Shown piece by piece: positions 11,641 to 23,503 of a DNA stretch of 64,000 nucleotides. Position 1 is the stretch's first letter; every line of letters starts with the position of its first letter. Location of the stretch: NCBI GenBank assembly GCA_961205875.1, contig OY540816.1:21338701-21402700 (forward strand), in the 5' to 3' direction. The position numbers were made by a program, and so were the translations under genes. Source of the DNA: Sialis fuliginosa (Eukaryota > Arthropoda > Insecta > Megaloptera > Sialidae). The notes under the pieces are model-generated. The model was not told the origin of the DNA. It saw nothing but the letters and a program-made list of their open reading frames with translations, and searched no databases.

Positions 11641-12137
11641 AAAACAGTGTACATCCTGATTAGGATCGATCTGAATCGACGCAACACAAATGCCAACAAT
11701 TGTCACATATGACGTCATTATCTATACTGACCTACATGTTGTATATACATTCACCCTTTTAACTCTGGCCATTACTCACAGTGGCTATAACAGACTCTCC
11801 CACACATATTTAGGTACATAACACATAAATGCATCATGTACTTAGAAGTCGTTACTGTAATTCACTTGTTCTCGAGATACATGTGTGTACGAGAGAGATA
11901 GAGAGATATATTTCATAATGTAGAGTTGTAGTAATGTTGATCTAGGACTTGGCAGTATATTTCTTGTACGAGTGTATGTTATTTATGCCATAGTACCCCT
12001 AAATATTATGTTATGGGGTATATTATAAACTGATGATTTATTTAATATATATGACCTTTTCAAAAGCGAGTAATTGCATTTTTTTTGGGGGTATTTGTTA
12101 ATTTTCTCCCGCAAATGCATGTACATATATATTATTT
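11641..12137. other. Unassigned stretch with a GA microsatellite
   Basis: It contains a GAGAGAGATAGAGAGATA run near 11890. No gene was recognised. Confidence 0.4.
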
Positions 12138-12562
12138 ACTATGGGCTGCAGAATTAGTCTGCCACTCTAAAAGTCAGAATCGCTTATAACATATTCCAAA
12201 TTTAATAAGATAGACATCATCGGTTATCTTTTTCTAGGGCGGAGCTTATATAGTTACATCATTTTAAATAAAAACACAAATATACGTCAATTTCATTAAT
12301 TAATTTGATATCAAGTTTAACATATTTAAATACTAAAATTCGGAATATCAAATATTTATTGGCACAAAATTTACTTATACAATTTTCAATAGATTACATA
12401 ATAATTTAATCGCACAAATATATATGAGTACTATAAACGAAGAGTACTTTTTTATCTAGCAAATGAGTTTCAAAATATCTGTCTTTGTTTGGTACATGGA
12501 GAAATGATTTAAATATTATAATAATCAAATGGGAGGAGCCTGATCAAAACTGGTCGACTGTA
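12138..12562 (+). mobile_element. Family G TIR element, copy 1
   Basis: It shares long blocks with 23903-24289 and 25552-25872: 'catcatcggttatctttttc', 'aaaattcggaatatcaaata', 'atatatatgagtac', 'tggagaaatgatttaaatat' and 'aaatgggaggagcct'. The right end is GACTG followed by TA. The left end is degenerate. It has an extra block 'cattttaaataaaaaca' that copy 3 also has and copy 2 lacks. Confidence 0.8.
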
Positions 12563-13024
12563 CATTTATAATAAAATTTTACTTCTCTAACACAAATTTA
12601 CCCTAAACAAAAAATATATCCGAAGTCTGATCAACATATTATACCATACCCTATTTTCTCTGTTTCTTGTATAGTGAATATTATTCAGTTTCTCAAAAAA
12701 AAACTAATAAAACAAATTGTCTAAAATATATCTTCTTAAAAACTATCACAAAAATATGTGTACTAAAACCGTACATTCCCTAACAAATCTACAAAATTTA
12801 TCATCTTGTCATTTTTTTAAACGTACAATATTATTGTATATAATTTGATATTCAATTACGGCCATTTTGACTGTTCCATCAAACAAAAAGTAATGGAAAA
12901 ATATCAGTAGTGTCGAAGTAATTATTTAATATATATTTATACTGTTCAACAATTAAAGTAATATAATAACTTGGAATAATTTGTATGACGATACGAGAAA
13001 TAAACGTTAATATTCGGTGTTATA
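12563..13024. other. AT-rich stretch, nothing assigned
   Basis: No gene or multi-copy repeat was recognised. Confidence 0.4.
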
Positions 13025-13232
13025 AAAGAGCTAACAACAGGGTATTAATTTTGCGATATTATCTATGGATTTGTTTTGGAATTTAGAGCAGTGATACTTC
13101 AACTTATTATAAATTATAACACAGTTTACTTACCGCGCGTACGAAAAACTTATCAAGCAATTGATGAAACTTCAAGAGAACTGTCATAAAGGTTTGATAC
13201 CCCATTTGAAAGTGCTTGTTAACTAACAGTAA
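13025..13232. mobile_element. Family T TIR element, degenerate copy
   Basis: The blocks 'gggtattaatttt', 'tatctatggatt', 'ggaatttagagcagtg' and 'taccccatttgaaagtgctt' match, on one strand or the other, the element at 43001-43334. The ends 'gagctaaca' and 'gttaactaac' are weakly inverted. It is non-coding. Confidence 0.6.
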
Positions 13233-13748
13233 TGATTTTTTTTAATGGCAATTGGAAATCTACAATTCGTGCACGCCACTGTAAAAAATATTTCTACTAA
13301 TATCAAATAACACATTTGATATTTTTATTAGTTTAATATTATTATTTTAACTTAATTTAATTATTTTCGCACCGCCACTGTGTTCATTTACTAATGTTAT
13401 AAATATTTTCTATGGTATCAGTGACGTCGATATAACAACTATTTTTTATAAATAGATTCGCTTGATTTTTGCAAAATCGTTCATATGTACACCTTATCAA
13501 TTATTTATGAAATATTCAATTTGTTCAATCTGTCTTCCTTTCTTTTTATTCGCGGGTGAATTGATCCAATATTAAACTTGTTTAAAATATCGAATCTCTT
13601 GGGGATCGTTTATATTCTATGCTATTTACAAATTTTGTAATATTACACGTAAATTTGTAAAAAATGAATTGTCAAATCATAATATCTTTATATGCTTTTC
13701 ATTTATTTTTTTCATTTATAGTTAACTATTTACAAAGCGAACGTAAAA
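13233..13748. other. AT-rich stretch, nothing assigned
   Basis: No gene or repeat was recognised. Confidence 0.4.
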
Positions 13749-13750
13749 AT

Positions 13751-13830
13751 CAGGGCCGTAACTAGAAGCTCGGGGGCTCCGGGGCAAGAAGTGACCGAGC
13801 CCCCCCCCAAAAATGTGCAAAAATAAAAAA
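13751..13830 (+). mobile_element. hAT-like terminus
   Basis: CAGGGCCGTAACTAGAAGCT followed by a G/C-rich segment resembles the terminal repeats of hAT-type MITEs, which usually begin CAGGG or CAGTG. No matching right end was found, so it is a partial element. Confidence 0.45.
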
Positions 13831-14047
13831 TAAAGACCTTTTTTTGGTCACTAATTTGAATTTAATGAGTGTAAAATTCAAGTTGGCAACGAAAAAAAAA
13901 ATCAAAAATTGTTGGCACCATATTTAAATATGTTCCCTTCGAGTGTCAATCACTAAATTTTAAGAGAACAGAACAAATTTTTGTATAACTCTGAAATAAC
14001 ATTGACTTCCTTATGTACCGTAGTTAGTTTTAGCTGAAATTTGTATG

Positions 14048-14340
14048 CAGTTGATTAAAACAAATTTAACGATGTGTGATTGGTGCATTTTGAAATGCCA
14101 ATAAAAATAAAATAGTCTAGTATTTTGTTTTCAAATTTATATCTGTCAAAAAATATTATTATAATTTTATCTAGGATGATTACTTTAATTTCATTGTTAA
14201 AGTTGAAAACAAAAGACTATTGATTAATTTAAAATTTATCAGTTAGTTTCGCAGCGGTATTTTAAAATGCACCAAAGTAACCAAAGGTTACTACAACACT
14301 TCTAATTGCCTCCATGTCTTAATCAACTTGGAATACACTG
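14048..14340 (+). mobile_element. Family H element, internally deleted copy
   Basis: From 'cagttgattaaaacaaattt' it follows the H consensus ('gatgtgtgattggtgcattt', 'tattattataattttatcta', 'aatttaaaatttatcagtt', 'ggttactacaacacttctaa'). It ends in the intact right terminus AATCAACTTGGAATACACTG, followed by TA. The left terminus has lost bases compared with the copies at 38023 and 52240. Confidence 0.8.
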
Positions 14341-14850
14341 TATATATACCTATATAGAAAACCGAAATAATAAATAAGTAAATATCCATTATATTCGACA
14401 GCGCTGATCCGATGCGGGTTTCGTGTTAAAAAATTGAAAATCGTCAAAAGCCCATGACAAATGATATAGATAATGTAACAAATGAATCTGCGCGAGTATA
14501 AAAAATTCAAACGCTGTATACTGTAAAAACACGTGGTCGTATGAAACAGAATGCAGCTGCGGCGAAGTTGTTGTGAAAAAGGAAATCAATATTAAATTAA
14601 AAACACACACAGACAGAGCAGGCCGTGGCTTTGCGGCTTTTTTAATTGGCTGTGTGCAGATATTGCTGTCGTCGTGGCCTGCTAGATGAATCTACGGGGT
14701 TTTTTTTTTTGAACTCGCAATTCATTTGAATGCAGTTACAATGGTATTTTCAATATCTACTTATTATGTAGAATTTAACTATGTTTTTTAAAAAACTTTC
14801 CATTATTTATAAAATAACGAATTTTCAGAAAAAATGTTTCATTAAAACTC
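14341..14850. other. Unassigned stretch with a weak inverted repeat
   Basis: It is mostly AT-rich. 'agcaggcc' near 14617 and 'ggcctgct' near 14676 are inverted around a GC-richer loop. No gene was recognised. Confidence 0.35.
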
Positions 14851-15510
14851 CCCGGGAAAAAATTTCAGATCTGAAGTGATCTCGGTTGATTTTCATTTTG
14901 GAACAAATCAGATCTTTGTAGATAAATAAACTTTTGTCTACCTTAAATAACAAATTAATACACATATACTATATAGAAACCTTGTTGACAATTCAATCAA
15001 TTAAAAAAAAATTGTACAGAAACGTGTTGAATGATATTTGAGGCCCGTGTATTAAATTAATAAATAAATTCACAACTCACCCCCTGTCACAGATGAAGGA
15101 TTGTAATTGGTCTCATTCGATCCAGCGGGAAAAATACTTCGGGATACTAGGGGCGTGGGGGGCAAAACAACCCTCTACCTAGCACAGGAGCGAAACAGAG
15201 AAAAATTCACCTAGTATCCCGAAGTATTTTTCCCGCTGGATCGAATGAGACTAATTACAACCCTTCATCTGTGACAGGGGGTGTGTTGTGAATTTATTTA
15301 TTAATTTAATACACGGACCTCAAATATCATTCAATACGTTTCTGTACAATTTTTTTTTAATTGATTGAATTGTCAACAAGGTTTCTATATAGTATATGTG
15401 TATTAATTTGTTATTTAAGGTAGACAAAAGTTTATTTATCTACAAAGATCTGATTTGTTCCAAAATGAAAATCAACCGAGATCACTTCAAACCTGAAATT
15501 TTTTCCCGGG
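14851..15510. mobile_element. Near-perfect 300-bp inverted repeat (foldback)
   Basis: Arms 14851-15150 and 15211-15510 are almost identical inverses, each with CCCGGG at the outer tip, around a 60-bp spacer. The inner arm contains blocks ('caccccctgtcac', 'gaaggattgtaatt', 'gggaaaaatacttcggga') shared with the Helitron-like sequence at 9715-9800. The outer junctions read 'attaaaactc' on the left and 'tcataagc' on the right, which together rebuild the B satellite junction 'attaaaactcataagc' with TC duplicated. The high arm identity implies a recent origin or ongoing correction. Confidence 0.92.
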
Positions 15511-15511
15511 T

Positions 15512-17166
15512 CATAAGCTAACAATATCTCAGCTTGGCGCGATCCTACAGACTCAATTTTTTTAAAATGTAGCTTACACTATTATCTTTAAATGTATCAC
15601 GCACTTAAAGACCCTCGCGAACTCCTTCCCTTTTTAAAAACAAATTAAAACTCATAAGCTAACAAAGAAGTAAATTGAATAGTTAATATCTCAGCTTGGC
15701 GCGATCCTACAGACTCAATTTTTTTTAAATGTAGCTTACACTATTATCTTTAAGAGTATCACGCACTTAAAAACCCTCGCGACCTCCTTCCCTTTTTAAA
15801 AACAAATTAAAACTCATAAGCTAACAAAGAAGTAAATTGAATAGTTAATATCTCAGCTTGGCGCGATCCTACAGACTCAATTTTTTTTTAAATGTAGCTT
15901 ACACTATTATCTTTAAGCGTATCACGCACTTAAAGACCCTCGCGACCTCCTTCCCTTTTTAAAAACAAATTAAAACTCATAAGCTAACAAAGAAGTAAAT
16001 TGAATAGTTAATATCTCAGCTTGGCGCGATCCTACAGACTCAATTTTTTTTAAATGTAGCTTACACTATTATCTTTAAGAGTATCACGCACTTAAAAACC
16101 CTCGCGACCTCCTTCCCTTTTTAAAAACAAATTAAAACTCATAAGCTAACAAAGAAGTAAATTGAATAGTTAATATCTCAGCTTGGCGCGATCCTACAGA
16201 CTCAATTTTTTTTTAAATGTAGCTTACACTATTATCTTTAAGCGTATCACGCACTTAAAGACCCTCGCGACCTCCTTCCCTTTTTAAAAACAAATTAAAA
16301 CTCATAAGCTAACAAAGAAGTAAATTGAATAGTTAATATCTCAGCTTGGCGCGATCCTACAGACTCAATTTTTTTTAAATGTAGCTTACACTATTATCTT
16401 TAAGCGTATCACGCACTTAAAGACCCTCGCGACCTCCTTCCCTTTTTAAAAACAAATTAAAACTCATAAGCTAACAAAGAAGTAAATTGAATAGTTAATA
16501 TCTCAGCTTGGCGCGATCCTACAGACTCAATTTTTTTTAAATGTAGCTTACACTATTATCTTTAAGAGTATCACGCACTTAAAAACCCTCGCGACCTCCT
16601 TCCCTTTTTAAAAACAAATTAAAACTCATAAGCTAACAAAGAAGTAAATTGAATAGTTAATATCTCAGCTTGGCGCGATCCTACAGACTCAATTTTTTTT
16701 TAAATGTAGCTTACACTATTATCTTTAAGCGTATCACGCACTTAAAGACCCTCGCGACCTCCTTCCCTTTTTAAAAACAAATTAAAACTCATAAGCTAAC
16801 AAAGAAGTAAATTGAATAGTTAATATCTCAGCTTGGCGCGATCCTACAGACTCAATTTTTTTTAAATGTAGCTTACACTATTATCTTTAAGCGTATCACG
16901 CACTTAAAGACCCTCGCGACCTCCTTCCCTTTTTAAAAACAAATTAAAACTCATAAGCTAACAAAGAAGTAAATTGAATAGTTAATATCTCAGCTTGGCG
17001 CGATCCTACAGACTCAAATTTTTTTTTTAAATGTAGCTTACACTATTATCTTTAAGCGTATCACGCACTTAAAGACCCTCACGACCTCCTTCCCTTTTTA
17101 AAAACAAATTAAAACTCATAAGCTAACAAATAAGTAAATTGAATAGTTAATATCTCAGCTTGGCGC
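15512..17166 (+). repeat. Satellite B array, about 10 x 162/163 bp
   Basis: 'cataagctaac' recurs at 15512, 15653, 15815, 15978, 16140, 16303, 16465, 16627, 16790, 16952 and 17117, giving periods of 162, 163, 162, 163, 162, 162, 163, 162 and 165 bp after a shortened first unit. Monomers are nearly identical. Diagnostic sites ('aagagtatc/aaaaaccc' against 'aagcgtatc/aaagaccc') and the T-run length repeat every three monomers (487 bp) from 15978. The array abuts the foldback on the left and a family E fragment on the right. Confidence 0.95.
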
Positions 17167-17262
17167 TTTAATCAGTTTATTTAAATTGTTCAATAATAAT
17201 TAACTATTTTTGGTGAATTTAGCACGAGAAAGCACTGTGGCAGATGTTTTTTTTACGTACTA
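17167..17262 (+). mobile_element. Family E fragment
   Basis: 'tttatttaaattgttcaata', 'gaatttagcacgag' and 'aagcactgtgg' match 7078-7150. It begins immediately at the end of the satellite array. Confidence 0.7.
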
Positions 17263-18069
17263 ATTAAATAAAAAGTAAATAATACAATCAGCTAGAACGG
17301 TTCCAAATGCAGTATATTGTATAAAGTTAAAGACAGCAGCAATAAACATAATTAGAAATTAGTTTGTTTGGTATCGCAAAGCGTCGGGAACAAGAGTTTG
17401 GCGTAGTGAGTGTAAACACAGTAACCAAGGTGAGTTTCATAAGTGTACATGTTTTCAGTATTTGCCGTGTAAACACAATGTATTTACATACGCAATATCG
17501 CGTATGAATACGCCTAGGTAAATATGCTTTGAAAATCGTCTTTATAAATTAATTTATCTATTTTGCTTTCGTAATGGGTCCCTCTTAACAATTTTCTTGT
17601 GTACATGTTTGTTGTATCTAGATTTATGAATTTTCGAGAAACTGCTGTTGATATTGCAATGTTTGGAGTTTGGAATCAAGAAGTTGTTGAATTTATCTTT
17701 GGATTTCAGGGTTACATTAATTTTAATCATAATTTTATTAATAATAAATTCAAATGTCTTAAATAATTTCGTTTTTACTTCCATGTTTTGAAAGAAATGG
17801 AAGTATTGTAATACCATCGAAAAATCGTGTCCGAGATAATGACAGATTCTGATTGTACTAACTTCAAAACTTAAAGAAAAGTTAATTTCCGCATGGCGGC
17901 TGTGCGTGTGTCTGGATGTAGAATTTTCTTTCGTTCACGATAACTACTGTAAATATATTTTCTCTCATTTTCGTAAAAATTCTTTTATTTTTACGTTAAT
18001 TATTGTATTATTAGTGATACAAAAAGTTTTCGACAATTTTTAGGTTAGGATGCAGTTCTATAGTCTATT
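17263..18069. other. Unassigned stretch with a family M fragment
   Basis: At 17430 a strong donor-like AAGGTGAGT follows a GC-richer segment, but no open upstream frame supports an exon. At 17770-17960 'tttttacttccatgttttga' and 'tattgtaat' resemble repeat M at 43370. A minus-strand 87-codon frame (17554-17817) is lysine/asparagine-rich and not recognisable. Confidence 0.35.
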
Positions 18070-18421
18070 AAATCTATTGTCTTAAAGTTAATGATGTAAG
18101 CTATATTTAAAAAAAAAGTTTGAGTCTGTAGGATCGCGCCAAGCTGAGATATGAATTATTCAACTTATTTGTTAATTTATCAATTTTAATTTGTTCATAA
18201 TAGGGGAAGGAGGTCTCGACGGCCTTAGAGCATTTAATAATCTTAAAGTTAATGATGTAAGCTATATTTAAAAAAAATGTTTGAGTCTGTAGGATCGCGC
18301 CAAGCTGAGATATGAATTATTCAACTTATTTGTCAATTTACCAATTTTAATTGACATTTTCGATGATTTTTTAACATTTTTCTAAGGGGAGAGAGGGCGG
18401 AAAAATAAATCTCGTCCAGGG
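18070..18421 (-). repeat. Satellite B dimer with element flank
   Basis: Two reverse-oriented monomers start at 18081 and 18242, exactly 161 bp apart ('cttaaagttaatgatgtaag', 'ggatcgcgccaagctgagat'). They are followed by a non-satellite flank 'tttttaacatttttctaag' and 'gagagagggcggaaaaataa' that is also present after the single monomer at 56262. The shared flank shows that these monomers moved as part of a larger element. Confidence 0.88.
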
Positions 18422-18885
18422 TGTGTGGAAAAACGCACTTACTGTCACGAAATTATGGTTGAAAATGACATAACCAGAATTGATATAGGTATATGTATTT
18501 TGATTTAGAAAATTTAGTACTGTGATATTTATTTTTTTCCCAAGTCTTAACTCTGCAAAAAAAAATAAAACTACAAGTATGATTTAGTACCGTGTGATAA
18601 AACACTTACTATTTACAATAAAAAAAACGTATCTGGAATGAAACGCTGTTGTTTTATTGAACGTTTCCAATTCTCTCACTATTTTTATGTTCCATATGAT
18701 ATTTTCTGCAGCATTACACTCTGTATATATATATTTTTGTTGTAACAATGTTTGTACATATATCTGTCGATGAAATACTGTGATGTATAAAAGATTTAAA
18801 AATTTATCGGTACTTGAAATGGTTCGAGTGTGAATGATACTGTATTTGTATTATATACAATTCAACTGCTGGATGTTGACAAAAA
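18422..18885. other. AT-rich stretch, nothing assigned
   Basis: No gene or multi-copy repeat was recognised. Confidence 0.4.
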
Positions 18886-19640
18886 ACATCTGCTAAGTAA
18901 ATGCACAATACTTCCTCGTGCTAAATTTACCAAAGGTATTTAATTAGTATTAATAAAGGTAATTTTTATACAATTTTATTAAAAAATATTAATTCGAAAT
19001 TATTCTTACTACGCACCTGCAATATCGAAGAAACGAGAAGCTTTGTGATCGTTTTAAAATGAGACAAAAAAAATTGCTCTTCGATTCAAAAATTTTAAAT
19101 TGATTTCCGTTTCAGGTCAAGTGTCTGTGTGTCTGTCTGTCTGTCCCTTGAATCTTTGTCACACTCATAACTCATGAACCACCGAACCGATTTTAATGAA
19201 ACATGGTTGGATGGTTGGGTCTGTCTTGAGGACGGTTCCATTTAAAAATCATCAAAATCGTGTGTAAGGGAGAGGAGTGACATCCCGAAATATATATTTT
19301 TTTGTTACGTGAAAATTTTATAGAATCTTTTTTGTTGTTACAATGTTTGTTTTAAAATATTCCCTTACAAAGATTTATCTGAATTTGCTTTAAAAAATCG
19401 TCATTTGTTTTTTTTTTTAAATTGATATTTACATTGACATATTAAATGCCATTTTGACGTTTGTATTTTAGATTTGAAATTGTCAAAAAATTAAAAATAT
19501 ACGCGTCTTAAGAAAAATTTCGAACTAATATTTTTTTTATAAACTTGTTTAAAAATTAAATGATTAACCAATGCCAGGGAATTTATCTGAACATTATTTT
19601 TATTTAAATGGTTTAATAATAATTAACTACCCTAAATCTA
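18886..19640. mobile_element. Family E dispersed repeat
   Basis: It begins 'catctgctaagtaaatgcac' and 'cttcctcgtgctaaattta'. It contains 'cgagaagctttgtgatcgtt', a CTGTCTGTCTGTC run, 'cataactcatgaacca', 'gtaagggagaggagtgacat' and 'caaaatg'-type blocks. It ends 'ttaaccaatgccaggga' and 'aattaactaccc'. The two outer segments are partly inverted versions of each other. Confidence 0.7.
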
Positions 19641-20174
19641 AATTTTTCTGCTATGCAAACGTCAAAATGACATTTAATATGTCAAAGTACGACCAATTTT
19701 TTTAAACAAATGGAATACCTGTAATATTAAAAAAAACCGGAAGTAAGAAAAAAAATGCGAAAGTAAAATGTAATTATTTATTCTATATTTTAAAAGTTGT
19801 ATGTAGTAATATTTATAACGATCTCTGCGATTATATCTTTGACATAGTTTACGCAGGAGATAGGGTAGAAAAACTAACACAAACTAATAAAAATAACGTT
19901 AAAACTGTTTGTGAATGTTCATCAGGGACGATAACAACAAAACGACGCGGCATTGAAAACTTTTCTTTGAGGTATCATTATAGATTAGCTGAACCATACA
20001 ACTCAGTTATATTTCTCTGCAATGATTTTCCACGCAATTTAAACTTAGGTTAGATTTTGTTCTGGAATGGTCCCCATAGTGACTGTTTTTTGTAATTTTT
20101 GTTAGATGTATTGCTATTGGAGTTTTAGGTAAGCATGTGCGTATATGTATTTTTTTTTTCGCTTTTGCCCCTTA
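19641..20174. other. AT-rich stretch, nothing assigned
   Basis: The opening bases still resemble family E ('gcaaacgtcaaaatgacatt'). The rest shows no recognised gene or repeat. Confidence 0.35.
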
Positions 20175-20580
20175 TAGTTTCGCTCTGTCCGTCTGTCTGT
20201 CTGTATGTATGTCACAGCTCTCCCCTTCTCTTATTTATTTATGTAACTATTAAGATGAAATGACCTAAAAATAGAAATAATGAGATTTAAGAAAAATAGT
20301 TTTTTGACCCCTGTTTCATAGACTGAAAAATGTACCCAATTTTTTTTTCACTCAAACCATTGAGTGAAAGATACATCTCTTAAAATGCAACGAGATATTT
20401 TTGTTATTAGAGTGCCCCCCTTCCCTAATTTTTTAGCTTTTAATTAGTAATTTCAATGTAAATTATAATGAATTCTGTTGCAAAAATAGTTTTTGAAAAA
20501 TTTAGAACATGAAAAAGCTTTTGATAAGTATTTTATTATCAAGTAGAGAATGTTAGTGACAATGGCTATGGAACCCTATC
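20175..20580 (+). mobile_element. Family L dispersed repeat, copy 2
   Basis: A CTGTCTGTCTGTATG run is followed by 'atgaaatgacctaaaa', 'catagactgaaaaatgtacc', 'cattgagtgaaagat', 'agtgccccccttcc' and 'tttcaatgtaaattataatg'. It ends in a tail 'ctatggaaccctatcatgta'. The order matches the copies at 5079 and 31945, with heavy divergence. Confidence 0.6.
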
Positions 20581-21290
20581 ATGTACGCGCCAGATATAAC
20601 AGTAATCTCATTCCTGAATGTAACAGTTGCCATGGGCGTCCGTTGATATTTTTTCAGGCTAACAAATTTTCTGTAGGTGTTTAATATAAAAACTAATTTA
20701 TGAATTATTTCAAATTTCGTTAAAATATAAAGAATTGTCCTATCAAAATGTGGAGAAAATTTCGCTCTTTTAAATAAACGTACTGAATTTTTTAATTTAT
20801 CTTTTAAAAATACTTGAAAATTAATTTTTAGCAAAAATAAAAAAAATAAAAAATTTATTGCTTTTTTGTACCGCCGGACTTAATTCTGTACGTTCAGTCA
20901 TTTTCGAGAAATAAAAACCTTGCTAACCTAAACTTAAAGTCAGCCTAAATGCTAGATAAGATGATTTTTTTTAATCTACCCAATTTTAACTAAATTATAT
21001 CGGAAATAATAAAATAAAATATTGAATTTCTTCAACAAATATTAATATACTTTTTGTACAATTTATCCCCTCGCTTACCCGCCACTGAAGAGAAGTGGTG
21101 TATCCTCCATAGAGTCAACTTTGAAGTCCGGGTTTTTCTTTTTCTTAGATGTTTATGCTAGAGTGACTTTCGTGCTTTCCTACGGCGATCCGGGCACGCA
21201 TTGAAGCTTGTTGGTTTAATTTGGGACATACATCGTCTGCATCTGTAGACTCGACCTATTTGGACTTTTGATCTTATTTTGACACCGGGA
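20581..21290. other. Unassigned stretch with a small GC-richer patch
   Basis: A minus-strand frame is open for about 45 codons up to a stop at 21158-21160 and includes a Cys/Arg-rich segment (YRCRRCMSQ). It overlaps the start of the tandem family N, so it may be a decayed element part. No family was recognised. Confidence 0.25.
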
Positions 21291-22200
21291 AGTATTTTTG
21301 TTTATTTGTTTGTACAAATGGATGACCTATCTTAACTTGTTTGCTGTGTTTTTTTTTTTGAAGACTTCGGCAATAAGCAATGGAAACAAGAATTTTATAA
21401 GAAAGTACCTATATCGATTCTATTTCGATTTTGGAAGTTTTTTTTTGTATTGGTACAACTGGTTGTCTTATCTTAACGTATTCTTTATTAGTTTTGTCTT
21501 TTATTTTTTGAAAATTTGACACCGAACTTTTTTATGGTAGTTTTTAATTTCCATATATTTTTTAATTGTTTTCATAGAAGATTTTTGTTATTAGTAAAGT
21601 GATTTTTGTATTTTTTTTTGAAAGAATTCGGCAATAAGCAATGGAAAGAAGAATTTTATAAGAAGCAAGAGTACCTATATCGTTTTTATTTCGATTTTGG
21701 AAGTTTTGTTTTCTTAGTATTGGTACAACTGGATGGCTTATCTTAACGTGTTCTTTATTAGTTTTGTCTTTTTCAGATGTACAATAATGCACATTTTATA
21801 TATCTATGATCTTATTTTGACACCGAATTTTTTTATAGTAGTTTTTGATTTCCAGATATTTTTTAATTGTTTTCATAGAAGATTTTTGTTATTAGTAAAG
21901 TTATTTTTGTATTTTTTTTTTGAAAGAAATCGGCAATAAGCAATGGAAAGAAGAATTTTATAAGAACCAAGAGTACCTATATCGTTTTTATTTCGATTTT
22001 GGAAGTTTTGTTTTCTTAGTATTGGTACAACTGGATGGCTTATCTTAACGTGTTCTTTATTAGTTTTGTCTTTTTTAAATTCACATTTTATACATCTATT
22101 ATTTTGACACCGAACTTTTTTATGGTAATTTTTGGTTTTCGGATATTTTTTAATTGTTTTCATAGAAGATTTTTGTTTTTGGTAAATTGATTTTTGTATT
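21291..22200. repeat. Tandem repeat N, three units of about 266-302 bp
   Basis: 'gtacctatatcg' recurs at 21405, 21671 and 21973. Units share 'ggcaataagcaatggaaa', 'ttcgattttggaagtttt', 'cttatcttaacgtgttcttt', 'tttgacaccgaactttttta' and 'aattgttttcatagaagatt'. Units 2 and 3 are most alike. Frames of about 70-96 codons occur on the minus strand in each unit (KDKTNKEHVKISHPVVP), but AT bias explains them as well as coding does. Confidence 0.85.
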
Positions 22201-22219
22201 GAAAAGGTAATTATAGAAC

Positions 22220-22555
22220 AATTTAAATATGTTCAGATAAATTGCCTGGTATTGGTCACCCCCCCCCCCCCCACCCTTATACACGATTTTGATGATTTTG
22301 AAATGTGACCGTCCTCAAGCCAGACTCAACCATCCAATTAGAATTCAATATCAATGCAGTTGTTCATGAGTTATGCGTGTGACAAGGATTCATGGGACAG
22401 ACACACACACAGACAGATAGACGAAAAGTATTTGTCTTGACCTGAAACGGAAAGATCAATTTAAAATTTTGAAATCGGAGAACAATTTTTTTGTCTCATT
22501 TTAAAACGATCACAAAGCTTCTCGTATCTTCGAAATTGCCAGGAAGCAAAATATA
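22220..22555. mobile_element. Family E fragment
   Basis: 'accgtcctcaagccagac', 'catgagttatgcgtgtgaca', a CAGACACACACACAGACAG run, 'ttttgaaatcggagaac' and 'cgatcacaaagcttctcgta' match 7990-8210. A C13 run at 22260 interrupts the equivalent of 'gatgtcacccctcc'. Confidence 0.75.
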
Positions 22556-23134
22556 TATTATTGAATTTAGAACCTCCTTTTTTTTAGGTCGTTTAAAAAA
22601 TGATTAATACTGGGAAAAAAGTATAAAACTGTATAAAATTTTATGAATAAAATTAATATATTTATCAATAATTTAATAATTTACGAATATCTGAAAAACT
22701 CATAAAGGAGGTATGAAGCAAATGAAGAAAATATCATATCTCAAATATATAAATTACTAGCGCTAATAATTTGATTCGAATGTCAAATAATCTGAATTAT
22801 TATTGGCGTGTTCCCCCTCCCAAGTTATTAATAATATGATATTTTGATATCTAATTGTATTGTTTCCATTTTGTTGTTTACACTGAAGTGGCAGTAGCTA
22901 TAACATTGAATGTTCTGTCCTGAACTGTTTCAAATAGGGTAACGCTGGACAGTTATTGACCACTTTAGATTATCTTTGTCTTTATGATGCACTTAAGTGC
23001 ATGGGGAAGGAAAAATAAAGTTGTATATTAACAGAATATCACTTGCTTTCTTTTATGGCACGATTTTCTTTGCGTTATAGTTTGTAGGAGAGACTTTTCC
23101 TAATTGTTTTATTTTATCCGTTTTTTGTTACGAT
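22556..23134. other. AT-rich stretch, nothing assigned
   Basis: No gene or multi-copy repeat was recognised. Confidence 0.4.
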
Positions 23135-23340
23135 TTATTGTTTTTTTTGGTCGAAAAATTATATTAATTTCCAATAAGGAAGTTATTGTAATCGGTCAAA
23201 AAATCAAAATCAATATTTTTATGTTTTAAGGTTATAGAATATTATACAGAATGATTTATATGTACGTATGTGCGTGTCATTTTTTACGTGCACGAAATCT
23301 TGCAAATAAAAAATGCTATTGAATTCGTTAGAGTGCCAAT
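23135..23340 (+). repeat. Family M dispersed repeat
   Basis: 'aagttattgtaatcggtc', 'gtacgtatgtgcgtgtcatt', 'ttttacgtgcacgaaatctt' and 'gcaaataaaaaatgctattg' are shared in the same order with 43370-43606. Confidence 0.65.
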
Positions 23341-23503
23341 CGAAGCGTCTTGACGTGAATATGATATGAAAGAAAAGATTTTTCGAAATTCAACCCCTAT
23401 GGGGGTAAAAAAGGGTGTAAAAATTTGTGTGGGTAAAAAACTTAGCATGAATAAATATTCTACAACACAATTTTTTTTTAATTAAATGTACCTACCGAAT
23501 TTA

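Noticed and set aside
17380..17437. Exon ending at the strong donor AAGGTGAGT
   Set aside because: All three plus frames upstream carry stops and no convincing acceptor or promoter was seen; a non-coding first exon cannot be excluded.
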